Source: an uncultured Vampirovibrio sp. (GTDB lineage Bacteria; Cyanobacteriota; Vampirovibrionia; Gastranaerophilales; Gastranaerophilaceae). From it: a DNA stretch of 64,000 bases. The stretch is taken from positions 27,077 to 91,076 of the forward strand of contig CAJTXZ010000010.1 in the NCBI GenBank assembly GCA_910583725.1. The letters are read 5' to 3'. Each line of letters begins with the position of its first letter. The first letter of the stretch is position 1. This document shows positions 15,694-25,080 of this stretch, one piece after another. The notes below the pieces were generated by a model, which worked only from the letters and a program-made list of their open reading frames with translations, was not told the DNA's origin and searched no databases. The translations under genes were made by a program, and so were the position numbers.

Positions 15694-18030
15694 TCACGCT
15701 TCATCATCGGGCATTGGCTTAGAAAATTTGCATGTTTTGCTTGAACAGCCGATTTTATTTCCGCTCTTTAAGAATTTTTTAACAAGCAAACTGCCGCAAT
15801 CCGGGCATTTTTCACCTGTAGGCTCATTCCACACGGCAAAATCGCAGTCAGGATATTTTGAACAGCCGTAAAACGTTTTGCCATACCTTGATCTTCTTTG
15901 TATCAATTCGCCATCACGGCCTTCATCAGCACATTTCGGACACTTTACACCAGATGAAACTACAATGGATTTTCTTGCCTTGCACTTTTCATCAAGACAC
16001 TGGTAATATTTGCCATACGGCCCGGTTTTTATCACGGTTTTGCCGCCGCATTTTTCACATTTTACATCCGTTTCTTCATCCTGCGCCGGCGCCTTCGCCT
16101 CTCCGCCCTCTAATGGCATCATAGTCTTACATTCAGGATATCCCTGACACCCCAAAAATTGTTTGCCAAAGCGGCTTGTTTTTACAACCATTTTTTTGCC
16201 GCAATTTGGACAAACCACATCAGACTCTATGATTACCCTTTCCATATTGGTTTTTGCACTTTCAACAGTTTTGCTGAACGGTGCGTAAAAATCCTTCAAA
16301 ACCTTGACAGATTCAGCCTTATCATCTGCTATATCATCAAGTTTTAACTCCATTGAAGCAGTAAACTGATAATCCATAATATCTGTAAAATGTTTTACAA
16401 GCTGCTCGGAAATTGTTCTGCCTAAAATGGTTGGTTTCAGGGCCTTATCAAGCTTTTCAACATACCCTCTCTGCTGAATTTTTGTAATAATCGGAGCATA
16501 AGTAGACGGACGGCCGATTCCATACTCTTCAAGCTGTTTTACAAGTGAAGCCTCAGAAAACCTTGGCGGCGGTTGGGTAAAGTGCTGCTTGGCATCAAGC
16601 TTGATAAAATCAAGAATATCCCCTTCCTTAAGGTCAGGAAACTTCATCTGGGCCTCTTCTTCATCATCATGGTAAACCTTCAAAAAGCCGTCAAACTCTA
16701 CCTTTGAAGAGCCAATCTTGAATATATAATCATTCGCCTCAATATCAACCGTATGATTTTTTATTTTAGCATTTTCCATCTGGGAGGCCATAAACCTTGA
16801 CCAGATAAGCTTATACAACTTATACTGTTCGCTTGAAAGATACTTTTTGATACTTTCTGGCGTTCTTTCAATGTATGATGGGCGAATAGCCTCATGTGCG
16901 TCCTGCACATTCTTCTTTTTGCCCTTATTATAGTCATTCGGCGTCTTTGGATAATATTTCTCACCAAAATTATAAGTTATATATTCTTTTGCAGCATCCC
17001 TTGCATCATCAGAAATCCTGACAGAATCGGTTCTCATATAGGTAATAAGGCCTATTGCACCCTCTTCGCCAAGTTCTATACCTTCATACAATTTTTGTGC
17101 AATCTGCATAGTCTTTGAAACGCCGTAGCCAAGCTTTGAGCTTGCTTCCCTTTGAAGAGTTGATGTTATAAAAGGCGCCTGCGGCTTTCTCTGTGAATCT
17201 CTTGTTGTAATCTTTGCCACCTGATATTTAGCGTTTTCAAGGTCTTTTAAAATTTTATCAACTTCATCCTTGTTTTTAATTTCAATCTTTTCATCCTTGC
17301 TGCCGGTTTTTTTCCTTGATAATTCAGCCAAAAACTGAAAACCATCCTTAGATAGAAGTGCATCAATGCTCCAGTATTCAACTGGCACAAATGCTTCAAT
17401 TTCAGCCTCTCTCTCGCATATCATACGAAGTGCAACCGATTGCACCCTTCCTGCTGAAAGCCTGTAATTTTTAAGCTTTTCCCAAAGAATAGGACTTATC
17501 TTAAACCCCACAAGCCTGTCTAAAATTTGCCTTGTCTGTTGCGCCTTCACCTTTAGCATATCAATATCATGATAATTTATAACAGCATCCTTTATGGCCT
17601 TAGGGGTAATTTCATTAAATACAATCCTAAATATTTTATCCTCTGGAACCTTTAAAACCTCTTTTATATGCCATGCAATAGCTTCTCCCTCGCGGTCAGG
17701 GTCGGATGCCAGGAATATTTTATCGGCACTTTTTGCGATTTTATTTAAATTATCCACAACCTTTTGCTTTTCAGGAATAACGGCAAATGTAGGCTTAAAA
17801 TCATCCTCAACATCAAAACCAAGGCCCTTTGGGGGGAGATCTCTAATATGCCCAAAGCTTGCTTCAATAATATAATCGCTCCCTAAAATTTTCTTAATCG
17901 TCTTAGATTTTGCAGGAGACTCTACTATCACAAGGTTTTTTCCCTTTGCACTCTCTTTTTTTTCGCTTATCTTAGATGTAGTCTTGCTTGCTGTCTTTGT
18001 TGTGGTCTTTTTTACTGTTGCTCTTGCCAT
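15694..18030 (-). CDS. topA: DNA topoisomerase I
   Basis: 778 residues, type IA topoisomerase that relaxes negative supercoils. An N-terminal Lys/Thr/Ser-rich extension of about 30 residues precedes the Toprim start N-L-V-I-V-E-S-P-A-K; acidic Toprim residues are in L-A-S-D-P-D-R-E-G-E, and the catalytic Tyr is residue 331 in G-L-I-T-Y-M-R-T-D-S. The C terminus carries four C4 zinc-ribbon repeats (C-P-N-C, C-E-K-C, C-P-K-C, C-P-D-C pairs). It follows dprA by 33 bases, the widespread dprA-topA pairing. Confidence 0.97.
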   Translation of the reverse strand: MARATVKKTTTKTASKTTSKISEKKESAKGKNLVIVESPAKSKTIKKILGSDYIIEASFGHIRDLPPKGLGFDVEDDFKPTFAVIPEKQKVVDNLNKIAKSADKIFLASDPDREGEAIAWHIKEVLKVPEDKIFRIVFNEITPKAIKDAVINYHDIDMLKVKAQQTRQILDRLVGFKISPILWEKLKNYRLSAGRVQSVALRMICEREAEIEAFVPVEYWSIDALLSKDGFQFLAELSRKKTGSKDEKIEIKNKDEVDKILKDLENAKYQVAKITTRDSQRKPQAPFITSTLQREASSKLGYGVSKTMQIAQKLYEGIELGEEGAIGLITYMRTDSVRISDDARDAAKEYITYNFGEKYYPKTPNDYNKGKKKNVQDAHEAIRPSYIERTPESIKKYLSSEQYKLYKLIWSRFMASQMENAKIKNHTVDIEANDYIFKIGSSKVEFDGFLKVYHDDEEEAQMKFPDLKEGDILDFIKLDAKQHFTQPPPRFSEASLVKQLEEYGIGRPSTYAPIITKIQQRGYVEKLDKALKPTILGRTISEQLVKHFTDIMDYQFTASMELKLDDIADDKAESVKVLKDFYAPFSKTVESAKTNMERVIIESDVVCPNCGKKMVVKTSRFGKQFLGCQGYPECKTMMPLEGGEAKAPAQDEETDVKCEKCGGKTVIKTGPYGKYYQCLDEKCKARKSIVVSSGVKCPKCADEGRDGELIQRRSRYGKTFYGCSKYPDCDFAVWNEPTGEKCPDCGSLLVKKFLKSGNKIGCSSKTCKFSKPMPDDEA

Positions 18031-18063
18031 ATTTTCGCCATAAACTAATGTAATATCAAAATT

Positions 18064-19188
18064 TTAGCCCGAAATAAAATAATTTCCGCCAGCTTGTTTT
18101 ATTAAACCTTTAAGTTCCATCGATGTCAAGTTCACCATCAAATCATTAATATTTATCCCGAGTTTCAAGCTTAAATCTTCAATGTTTTTGCTATCCATCG
18201 AAATCTCTTCCAAAAGAAGCTTTTCAACCTCATTTAACGGTGTATCATTTTCCTTTTGCACCGTAATGTCCCAATTCATCGTATCAATTATATCATCCGC
18301 ATTTGTAATCATTGAAGCACCGTTTTTCAACAGATAATAAATCCCCTCGGTATTTGGGTTTGAAATTAGCCCCGGAATGCACATCAATTCTCTGTTATTC
18401 TCTAAAGTAAGCCTGGCGCTTATCATAGCTCCTGATTTCATTCTGGCCTCAGCCACAACCGTGCCGAATGAAATTCCTGTTACAATTCTGTTCCTCTGTG
18501 GAAACTGATAAGGCATAGGCGGCGCTTCATAAGGATATTCGCTGAATATAAGCCCGCACCCTTTTGGAATTTTATCGTACAAATCCTTATTTGTTGAAGG
18601 GTACTGAAACTTAAACCCGGAGCCTATTACGGCGATTGTCTTAATATTATTTTCAACAGCACTACTGTGGCTTTTAGCGTCAATCCCCTCGGCAAGCCCT
18701 GAAACAACAACGATATCCAGCCCCTTAAATTCTGAAATTATTTTATTAAGCGCTTCTTTAGCATGAAGCGACGCCTTTCTTGAGCCCACAAATGCAATCG
18801 CCCTGTTAAAATTAATCCCATCAAAACTTCCCTTATAATAAAGTCCCAAAGGAAAATCAGCTATATTCTTAAGTTCACAAGGATACAGAGGGTCATTATA
18901 GCTGACAAAACCTATGTTATCTTTTTGGGCAGCACGTTCAAATTCCCCCCAAACCACTTCGGTGTTAATTAAATCCCTTTCTTTTAAAAAATTTCTTGGA
19001 ATTGTAACGTGTCCATATGTTTCAATAAAATATTCAGAGGCTGATTTTAAATCTTCACTGGATGCTTCAAAAGTTTTTTTAATGTCAAAATTAAAATATT
19101 CAAACAATTTTGCCTTAAAAAGAGGATTGGTAAGGCAAATATTGCTCATAAAAACAAAATATCTGATATCTTCACTGAATTGAGGCAC
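18064..19188 (-). CDS. dprA: DNA processing protein DprA/Smf
   Basis: 374 residues; loads RecA onto incoming single-stranded DNA during natural transformation. The Rossmann-like domain shows F-V-G-S-R-K-A-S, V-V-S-G-L-A-E-G-I-D-A-K-S-H, G-S-G-F-K-F-Q-Y-P, F-P-Q-R-N-R-I-V-T-G and V-V-E/A-E-A-R-M-K-S-G-A; a C-terminal winged helix follows. The start is GTG, and the TAG stop of the upstream TPR gene overlaps it by one base (TAGTG), which implies translational coupling; an in-frame ATG lies 14 codons in. It suggests possible competence, consistent with a pseudopilin elsewhere in the window. Confidence 0.93.
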   Translation of the reverse strand: MPQFSEDIRYFVFMSNICLTNPLFKAKLFEYFNFDIKKTFEASSEDLKSASEYFIETYGHVTIPRNFLKERDLINTEVVWGEFERAAQKDNIGFVSYNDPLYPCELKNIADFPLGLYYKGSFDGINFNRAIAFVGSRKASLHAKEALNKIISEFKGLDIVVVSGLAEGIDAKSHSSAVENNIKTIAVIGSGFKFQYPSTNKDLYDKIPKGCGLIFSEYPYEAPPMPYQFPQRNRIVTGISFGTVVAEARMKSGAMISARLTLENNRELMCIPGLISNPNTEGIYYLLKNGASMITNADDIIDTMNWDITVQKENDTPLNEVEKLLLEEISMDSKNIEDLSLKLGININDLMVNLTSMELKGLIKQAGGNYFISG

Positions 19189-20753
19189 TATTCTTCATCC
19201 TCATCATCCTCATCATCTTCATCCTCATCTTCTTCATCATCATCCGCACTAGCAACAGATTTACCGCCGCCCTCGCTCTCGGAATCTTCTTCACCCTCTT
19301 CACCTTCTTCACCATCCTCTTCCTCTTCTTCTTCATCACCGCAATCTGTGCCCCCTGCAGCTGGAGTTACTTCATCCTCTTCTTCATCTTCCTCTTCTTC
19401 TTCATATACATCATTAATATCAGAAGGTTGATTCATGCTTTCATCCTGCCTCTCAGGAGGTTCTAAATTAGAGACATTCTCTGTCTCTTCATCCAAAAAT
19501 TCATCTTCATCAAATTCATCTTCATCATCAGATTCACCACCTTGAGGTTCATCATCAACTGTATTCTTGGCTAGTAAAGAATTTTGAACAATACTTTCAT
19601 TTTGCAAATTTGCAATAGAAGCGCTGTCATTTTGCACTCCGTTAATATTTAAATCTTCCGCCTGCCCTATTTGTGCACTATCAGCGTCTTTTGCCTCAAG
19701 TTTACCTTCTATTGCCCCAAAGGCAGCATCCGGTATATTATTCTCTGGCTCATTCTCATTAGCCAAAGATTCTTCCTCTAATATTTCACCAAATAAATCA
19801 GCCTCTAAAATACCAGACGTATCAATAAAACCTGGGCATTCTCTTAATTCTTTCATAACAGCATATTTGTTAAAAGATAAATTTTCCTCATTCTTTAGGG
19901 CAAATTCAAGACATTTTTTATATCCCCTTAAATCACCCCTTATCTCATAAATTTTACCATACAGAAAATAGAAATCTCCGCTTTCTGCAAGGTTTTTCCT
20001 CATCTTATTCAAAACACTCTTTGCAGAATCAATGTCATTGAGTTTTATGTAAAGTTGCGTTAATAATTTATAAGCTTCTCTGTCTTTAGGATTTTTTTCA
20101 ATAGTCAAATTCAGCATTATTGCTGCTTTTTCAAAATCTCCCGCTTCATAAAATATCTGCCCCAAATTAAAATACGCCCAGGAATAATTCGAAGAAAGCT
20201 GAATCACCTTTTTATATTCATCAACCGCCTTGTCAATTTCCCCGGCTGCTTTATAGGTATTTGCCAAATGAAAATGCGCAAAATAATCAGCATAATTATA
20301 CTCTATTGCCTTTTTAAAACACTTTATTGCCTTGTCATAATCATTTTTTTTAGCAAAAAGACAACCAATGCAAAAAAACGAATTTGAATCATCACTTTCA
20401 AGACAAATTACCCTTTTAAACTGAAAAAGAGCCTCATCATCAAAGCCTGAATTTTCATATGCAAGAGCAAGGTTATAGATAAAATCAGGTTCATCCTCCC
20501 GAAGTTCTACAGCCTTTTTGTATGAATCAAGCGCATAATTATATTCTTTTAATTTTTCCCAGCAAATTCCAATGTTAAAATAGAGATTAGCATCATCAGG
20601 AAAAGTGTTTTTAAGATAAATCAAATGCTTTAAAGCCATAGCATCAAACCCCAAATCAAGGCACATAACAGCAAGCTCACGCCTTGCCTGAAAATTTGTG
20701 GGGTCATTTTCTATGTTTTTTTTTAAATTTTCAAACCTCTGAACATCATTCAT
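19188..20753 (-). CDS. TPR protein with a very acidic C-terminal tail
   Basis: 521 residues in two parts. Residues 1 to about 310 are tandem 34-residue tetratricopeptide repeats (recurring A-x-x-x-Y-x-x-A-I or Y-D-K-A-I-K-C-F-K-K-A patterns), a protein-binding scaffold. From about 330 the chain is low in hydrophobics and after 400 almost entirely D and E, ending in an unbroken acidic run. No signal peptide. It is translationally coupled to dprA. Acidic tails of this sort can mimic DNA or bind basic proteins; a DNA-transaction partner role is inference from context. Confidence 0.8.
   Translation of the reverse strand: MNDVQRFENLKKNIENDPTNFQARRELAVMCLDLGFDAMALKHLIYLKNTFPDDANLYFNIGICWEKLKEYNYALDSYKKAVELREDEPDFIYNLALAYENSGFDDEALFQFKRVICLESDDSNSFFCIGCLFAKKNDYDKAIKCFKKAIEYNYADYFAHFHLANTYKAAGEIDKAVDEYKKVIQLSSNYSWAYFNLGQIFYEAGDFEKAAIMLNLTIEKNPKDREAYKLLTQLYIKLNDIDSAKSVLNKMRKNLAESGDFYFLYGKIYEIRGDLRGYKKCLEFALKNEENLSFNKYAVMKELRECPGFIDTSGILEADLFGEILEEESLANENEPENNIPDAAFGAIEGKLEAKDADSAQIGQAEDLNINGVQNDSASIANLQNESIVQNSLLAKNTVDDEPQGGESDDEDEFDEDEFLDEETENVSNLEPPERQDESMNQPSDINDVYEEEEEDEEEDEVTPAAGGTDCGDEEEEEEDGEEGEEGEEDSESEGGGKSVASADDDEEDEDEDDEDDEDEE
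19191..19405 (-). repeat. Imperfect trinucleotide repeat encoding Asp/Glu
   Basis: The plus strand shows dense TCA, TCC and TCT triplets in blocks (19191-19247, about 19285-19340 and 19370-19405). On the coding strand these read GAT, GAA, GAG and GAC. In-frame expansion or contraction by slippage would only change the tail length. Confidence 0.8.
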
Positions 20754-20769
20754 TGATTATTTTTTAAAC

Positions 20770-21177
20770 TTATTCTTCCTCATCAAGGTCTAAAATGCTT
20801 GCCTCAATAGCATCTTCATCAGGCATAGTATCAGCGTCTTGAACAATTTTTTCAATAACAAGCTGCGCCATATCAAGTGCCACCTTCTGCCTTGTCTCGT
20901 TAGAGCATTTTTCAAGCATTTGTATGGCTGTTCTGATTGTAGCGTCAAGGTCATACCATCTGTTTGTGCCCTTTTGAATAAGTCCGTCCTCAACAGCACC
21001 CATAATATCTTCAATGTTTGAAAACTCATGATTATCAATATTATGTTCAATAATTACCTTAATTAAATTAAGGGCAACCGCAATCTGGCTTGCATCATCA
21101 GAGTTTGCAAGGGTTCTCATTGACATAGAAAGAACCGGGTCCTTGTCATACCAGCGTGAAAAGTATTCATTTGTCAT
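20770..21177 (-). CDS. Small protein with two copies of an RWYD repeat, unknown
   Basis: 135 residues, unknown family. The chain contains an internal duplication of about 40 residues: residues about 8-47 begin S-R-W-Y-D-K-D-P and end I-I-E-H-N-I, and about 72-112 begin N-R-W-Y-D-L-D-A and end V-I-E-K-I-V, with matching A-L-x-L or A-L-D-M helices between. The C terminus is acidic (D-L-D-E-E-E). It is 16 bases upstream of the TPR gene, so it is probably the first gene of the TPR-dprA-topA unit. Cytosolic, helical; function not known. Confidence 0.75.
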   Translation of the reverse strand: MTNEYFSRWYDKDPVLSMSMRTLANSDDASQIAVALNLIKVIIEHNIDNHEFSNIEDIMGAVEDGLIQKGTNRWYDLDATIRTAIQMLEKCSNETRQKVALDMAQLVIEKIVQDADTMPDEDAIEASILDLDEEE

Positions 21178-21246
21178 ATTTATTCTCCTAAATGTTTACA
21201 TAAATTAATATTTTTATCGCTGCAAAGGCAGAAGGGGTGGCAAATT

Positions 21247-21552
21247 TCAACTGAATTTATAAATCACACCTGTACCTGCTGATGGATATCTCCATTCAAT
21301 TGCGCCATACGGGCAGGCAATCTTGCAAGCTCCGCACTCAAGGCAATTTTCATACTCCACCTCTATTGTATCATCTTTTTTTGCGCCCTCGGTGGAATTA
21401 TCCCCCAAAACGCACTGTTTATAAACATTTGCAGGACAAATATTCAAACAAACCTTGTCTTCACAAACTTTGCAAATCTCCTGATTTAATATAAGATGGC
21501 TGGTCTTATCTGTCGCATATTTAACATTTATAAGTTTTTTTTCTATGTCCAA
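21247..21552 (-). CDS. fixX: Ferredoxin-like protein FixX
   Basis: 101 residues with the FixX arrangement: C-x-x-C-x-x-x-x-C-x-x-x-C at the N-terminal side (I-C-K-V-C-E-D-K-V-C-L-N-I-C-P) and a second C-x-x-C-x-x-x-C-P (C-L-E-C-G-A-C-K-I-A-C-P), followed by the typical I-E-W-R-Y-P. It carries electrons together with FixC from an electron-transfer flavoprotein to quinone. Lies 59 bases after fixC. The ETF subunits fixA and fixB are not in this window. Confidence 0.9.
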   Translation of the reverse strand: MDIEKKLINVKYATDKTSHLILNQEICKVCEDKVCLNICPANVYKQCVLGDNSTEGAKKDDTIEVEYENCLECGACKIACPYGAIEWRYPSAGTGVIYKFS

Positions 21553-21611
21553 TCTTTCTTTCCCCTGCCTGGCTTTCAGCCCCTTTTAGTCAATATACTC
21601 GTTAATATAAT

Positions 21612-22955
21612 TTAGCACATAATATCAATGAATAATTTTACTGCCGCCTTAAAATCTCTGAATAATTCAACAATGCTTCTTTCTGTGAATATTTTTCTTA
21701 TAAACCCTCTAAATTTCTGCTTTTTAGGTACATTGTCCACCTTGTTTATAAGTTCAAAAAATTCGCCCATCTTATCAGGATAATACTTTAGCATTGATTT
21801 TTTTCTTCTATAAATGGTTTCAACCACATTTCTGTATGACTTCATATCCTTAAAAATAAAGCTTTTTTTAAGTTTGTCCTCATAAATTTTTAAAATATTA
21901 TGCCGGTAATTGCCAAGATTCAAGGCTATTACAGCGGTTTCGCCTGCAAGCTTTCCGCTTTCAATGGCAAAATTGGTTCCTTCAAAATGCGCGCTGTTTA
22001 TAAGCCCAGCAGCATCCCCAACCACCATAACACCGTTTGCATATAATTTTGGCAGATTATTATACCCGCCCTCAGGAATTAAATGCGCAGAATACTCGCT
22101 CTCAACAGCCCCATCTATCAGGTTTTTTACATCCGGATGCGATTTTAATTTTTCTAATATCTCATATGGCTTTGTCTTATACTCGCACAAATCCTCAAGA
22201 GACACCCCAAGCCCTATTGAAACCGTATCTTTGAACGTATACAAAAACCCTATTGCAAAAGGCGTGACAGCATGTTTTTTCTTAACATCACCCTTGCAGA
22301 AACCTGAAAGTCCCCCGAAAAATTCATACATAGCCCCCTCATCAGAGCCCTTTTCAAGGTGAAACCTTTCTTCCAATATATTTTTATCAAGCTTTAAGGT
22401 TTCTTTTACAGATAAAACCACATCTTTTGGAAAATACTCGCACTTTAAGCCAATTTCTCTTGCAAGAAGCGAATTTACGCCATCGGCTAATATTACAATA
22501 GGCGCATAATATTTTTCTAATTCAGTTTTAACGCCAACAACAGCGCCATTTTTGTATATTAATTTTTTAACAAGCGTCTTTGGAGCTATAAAAACGCCCT
22601 CTTTTTTGGCCTCTTCACAAAGCCAGGCGTCAAACTTTGGCCTCATCACGGTTGCAGTCGTTCTGTCATTATAATCAGATGATTTTACGCTGACAGAGCC
22701 TTTATCATTCAAAAAAGAATACGTATGATGTGCCATAAACCTTTCATATGGCGCATTTAGGTACGAATTTGGCAGGATAGATTTTATGGAATTTAAATAA
22801 ACCGCACCGCCAAACATATTTTTTGTGCCTGCATTAGATGCTCTCTCAAGCACCACGACACTCTTCCCGCCGCGTCTTATGGCAAGGGCGGCGCTAATGC
22901 CGGCAGGACCTGCACCTACAACTATTGCATCAATATTTTTTCTAATTTCCTCCAT
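21612..22955 (-). CDS. fixC: FixC-type electron-transfer flavoprotein:quinone oxidoreductase
   Basis: 447 residues. FAD-binding Rossmann motif V-G-A-G-P-A-G-I-S-A-A near residue 12, the second FAD motif V-V-G-D-A-A-G-L-I around residue 315 and the family block H-F-E-G-T-N-F-A-I-E-S-G. FixC passes electrons from an ETF to quinone, or in the FixABCX complex takes part in flavin-based electron bifurcation that generates reduced ferredoxin. The C-terminal 100 residues, after Y-P-D-K, lack the 4Fe-4S cluster, which is supplied by FixX encoded next. Confidence 0.9.
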   Translation of the reverse strand: MEEIRKNIDAIVVGAGPAGISAALAIRRGGKSVVVLERASNAGTKNMFGGAVYLNSIKSILPNSYLNAPYERFMAHHTYSFLNDKGSVSVKSSDYNDRTTATVMRPKFDAWLCEEAKKEGVFIAPKTLVKKLIYKNGAVVGVKTELEKYYAPIVILADGVNSLLAREIGLKCEYFPKDVVLSVKETLKLDKNILEERFHLEKGSDEGAMYEFFGGLSGFCKGDVKKKHAVTPFAIGFLYTFKDTVSIGLGVSLEDLCEYKTKPYEILEKLKSHPDVKNLIDGAVESEYSAHLIPEGGYNNLPKLYANGVMVVGDAAGLINSAHFEGTNFAIESGKLAGETAVIALNLGNYRHNILKIYEDKLKKSFIFKDMKSYRNVVETIYRRKKSMLKYYPDKMGEFFELINKVDNVPKKQKFRGFIRKIFTERSIVELFRDFKAAVKLFIDIMC

Positions 22956-23115
22956 AATTTATAATTATACAATCAATCAAACATTATTACAATTAAGTTA
23001 CATAGATAATTGTATACATTTTTACACTAAATATAGTAAAATCGCCCTCCCTTGCCCGCCTGTGTTATCAAAATCCCCCACTTACTTTGCTGCCAAATCC
23101 CTTTTTAGCCCGTAG

Positions 23116-23183
23116 CCCGTAGGTCGGGTTTTAACCCAACATTAAATAAGATGACTAATTAATTGTTATTTGAATAAAAATTG
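23116..23183 (+). repeat. Palindromic repeat copy R1, plus truncated copy at 23191-23208
   Basis: CCCGTAGGTCGGGTTTTAACCCAAC starts a unit whose tail ATTAAATAAGATG-x-CTAATT and TTATTTGAATA-AAAATTG recurs in copies R2 and R5. A head-only copy (CCCGTAGGTTGGGTTTTA) follows at 23191-23208. The GGGTTTTAACCC core is a self-complementary hairpin. The rest of the 320-base gap before the hydrolase is AT-rich without a gene. Confidence 0.85.
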
Positions 23184-23276
23184 ATTGCAACCCGTAGGTT
23201 GGGTTTTATGGTTTTCACATGTTTTTGTATTTCATTTGTATTTGGTATAAAATAGAGCGAAAAATATAGTTGTAGA

Positions 23277-24104
23277 ATGAGCTGGAGTTGTTTTTTGCAT
23301 AATTTTTTTAAAATCCCTTATAAAAGAGTATTAATTGAAATATGCCTTGCTATTATTTTGGTCCCTCTAATTTGTTATAATAATATTTATTATCCTAAAA
23401 AACAGATTTTGGATACAAATTATAAATATGAAGAAATTTATTTTCGGTCTTTGGATAATACAAAATTAAATGCAAGATATATACCCCCGAAAGAAAATAT
23501 GCCGACAATCTTGTTTTCCCATGGAAATTGGGGGAATATCAGCTGGTTTTTTGATACAATGATTCCTTTTGCAGAAAAAGGTTACGGAATTTTTATTTAT
23601 GACTATCGCGGATTCGGAAAAAGCAAAGGTTTCCCTTATGAAAATGGTCTTTATAAAGATTTAAGAGCTTCTATAAAATATTTAAATGAAGAAAAACATA
23701 CACCAAACAAAAATATTGTTTTGTGGGGACTTTCAATCGGTGGCGGAGTTGTATCCAAAATTGCAGCTGAAGAAAATTTTAAGGCAGTAATTATGCAAAG
23801 CACCTTTACAAATATTGAAGATATGGCAGTGCATCAAATTTCAAAAGTTACAGGCAACAAGTATTTAAGCAGGCTTCCAAAGATTGTACCATGTCTACAA
23901 AAGTTCGATAATTATTCTAGAATTGATAAAATTAACCCGCCGTTTTTGTTGATACATTCAAAGGGCGACACTCAAATTCCCTATGAACAGGCGGTTAAAA
24001 ATTCTAAAAAAGCAAAATATGCAAAGTTTGTTTTGGTAAATGATGATGACCATACGGAATATACAAATTCCCTTCCCGTCATTCTTGAATTTTTAAGCCT
24101 GTAG
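23277..24104 (+). CDS. Membrane-anchored alpha/beta hydrolase
   Basis: 275 residues. One N-terminal hydrophobic segment (about 18-36) acts as a signal anchor, and an alpha/beta hydrolase domain follows. Catalytic candidates are the Ser in W-G-L-S-I-G-G-G (about 150), the Asp in S-K-G-D-T-Q-I-P (about 232) and the His in D-D-D-H-T-E-Y (about 259); the oxyanion region reads S-H-G-N-W-G-N. Related proteins are esterases or peptidases of the BAAT/YqkD type; the substrate is unknown. The stop codon TAG and the last codons lie inside repeat copy R2. Confidence 0.82.
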   Translation: MSWSCFLHNFFKIPYKRVLIEICLAIILVPLICYNNIYYPKKQILDTNYKYEEIYFRSLDNTKLNARYIPPKENMPTILFSHGNWGNISWFFDTMIPFAEKGYGIFIYDYRGFGKSKGFPYENGLYKDLRASIKYLNEEKHTPNKNIVLWGLSIGGGVVSKIAAEENFKAVIMQSTFTNIEDMAVHQISKVTGNKYLSRLPKIVPCLQKFDNYSRIDKINPPFLLIHSKGDTQIPYEQAVKNSKKAKYAKFVLVNDDDHTEYTNSLPVILEFLSL

Positions 24105-24178
24105 GTTGGGTTTTAGTCCAACATTAAATAAGATGTCTAATTTTAATTATTATTTGAATAGAAAAATTGTTTACAGGA
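24098..24178 (+). repeat. Palindromic repeat copy R2
   Basis: Begins CCTGTAGGTTGGGTTTTAG and continues with the same 55-base tail as R5 (ATTAAATAA, TCTAATTTTAATTATTATTT, GAATAGAAAAATTGTTT, CAGGAT). It supplies the stop codon of the hydrolase gene. Confidence 0.88.
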
Positions 24179-24290
24179 TGAGCACAAAAAGTTGATTTTA
24201 GTGTTTTATTTATTGTTTGTAATTAAAACCGAACAGATGTAGGATAAAGATATAGATTTTATAGATTGAAAAATAAAAAAGCATATTAGA

Positions 24291-24320
24291 AATGTTGGCC
24301 TAAAACCCAACCTACAGGCT
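24291..24320 (-). repeat. Inverted repeat copy R3 (head only)
   Basis: The reverse complement reads AGCCTGTAGGTTGGGTTTTA then GGCCAACATT, matching the head of R2 in opposite orientation. R2 and R3 thus form a pair of inverted ends around about 170 bases. R3 sits some 50 bases before the next gene. Confidence 0.85.
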
Positions 24321-24372
24321 AAATTTATCAATCAATATCCATAATGCCCAAGTTTTACAAATAGGAAATAAA

Positions 24373-25071
24373 ATGTCTAAAGAAAAGAAAAGATCAAAAT
24401 ATGGAATTTTATCAATCATAATAATTACAGTTCTGGGTTTTATAGTACCTAATTTTTGGAGATACAAAGCCAATGAACTTGGAAATAATCCCAATTATTT
24501 TCATATGGGTGAAAACCTAATTGATTTTGCAAATTTAACCACATATAGCGCAATAATATTTGGAATAGCAAATGTTGTTTTAACATACATATTATCTATT
24601 ATTCTTCGTAATCATATTATTAGGACAAACATACAAAAATACCCAAATGAAAATGTTTTAGTTTATTTTTTTCCAAATGTTACTATTATTTTACTGGTAC
24701 AATTTTGTATAGGTAGTTATTTTGGACAAATGATTTTTCCATTCTTTCTTTCCAATGAAATAACACACGTTGATATGGTTACAAGACAAAGCTTGTTATT
24801 TTATTGCCTATATGGATTTGCAGCAATAATATTTGCATTATTGTTTGAAGCGTATACAGTGATTTTAACCAATAAAAGATTAATAGGAACATTTAAATGG
24901 CTAGGAGAAAAGACAGTACTGATAAAAGACATAAAGAAAATTCGAAAAACCTTTGGAGGATACGAGATTACTTCCATTGACAGTTCTATGTTTCCTTTAA
25001 AATATGGTACACAAGCAGAAAAATGCGGGAAAAAACTTGAAGAATTAATTAGACAGGAAAAATTAAAATGA
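24373..25071 (+). CDS. Membrane protein with C-terminal bacterial PH-like domain
   Basis: 232 residues. Four probable transmembrane segments (about 11-27, 56-78, 94-118 and 138-158) followed by a short cytosolic domain beginning T-V-I-L-T-N-K-R-L-I-G-T-F-K-W and continuing V-L-I-K-D-I-K-K-I-R-K. That strand pattern is the one seen in bacterial PH (bPH/YdbT-type) domains. AGGAAAT precedes the ATG. Function unknown. It shares the repeat-bounded island with the hydrolase. Confidence 0.7.
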   Translation: MSKEKKRSKYGILSIIIITVLGFIVPNFWRYKANELGNNPNYFHMGENLIDFANLTTYSAIIFGIANVVLTYILSIILRNHIIRTNIQKYPNENVLVYFFPNVTIILLVQFCIGSYFGQMIFPFFLSNEITHVDMVTRQSLLFYCLYGFAAIIFALLFEAYTVILTNKRLIGTFKWLGEKTVLIKDIKKIRKTFGGYEITSIDSSMFPLKYGTQAEKCGKKLEELIRQEKLK

Positions 25072-25080
25072 ATAAAACAG

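Noticed and set aside
19180..19431. Poly-serine ORF on the plus strand
   Set aside because: Antisense of the GAA/GAT repeat coding for the acidic tail.
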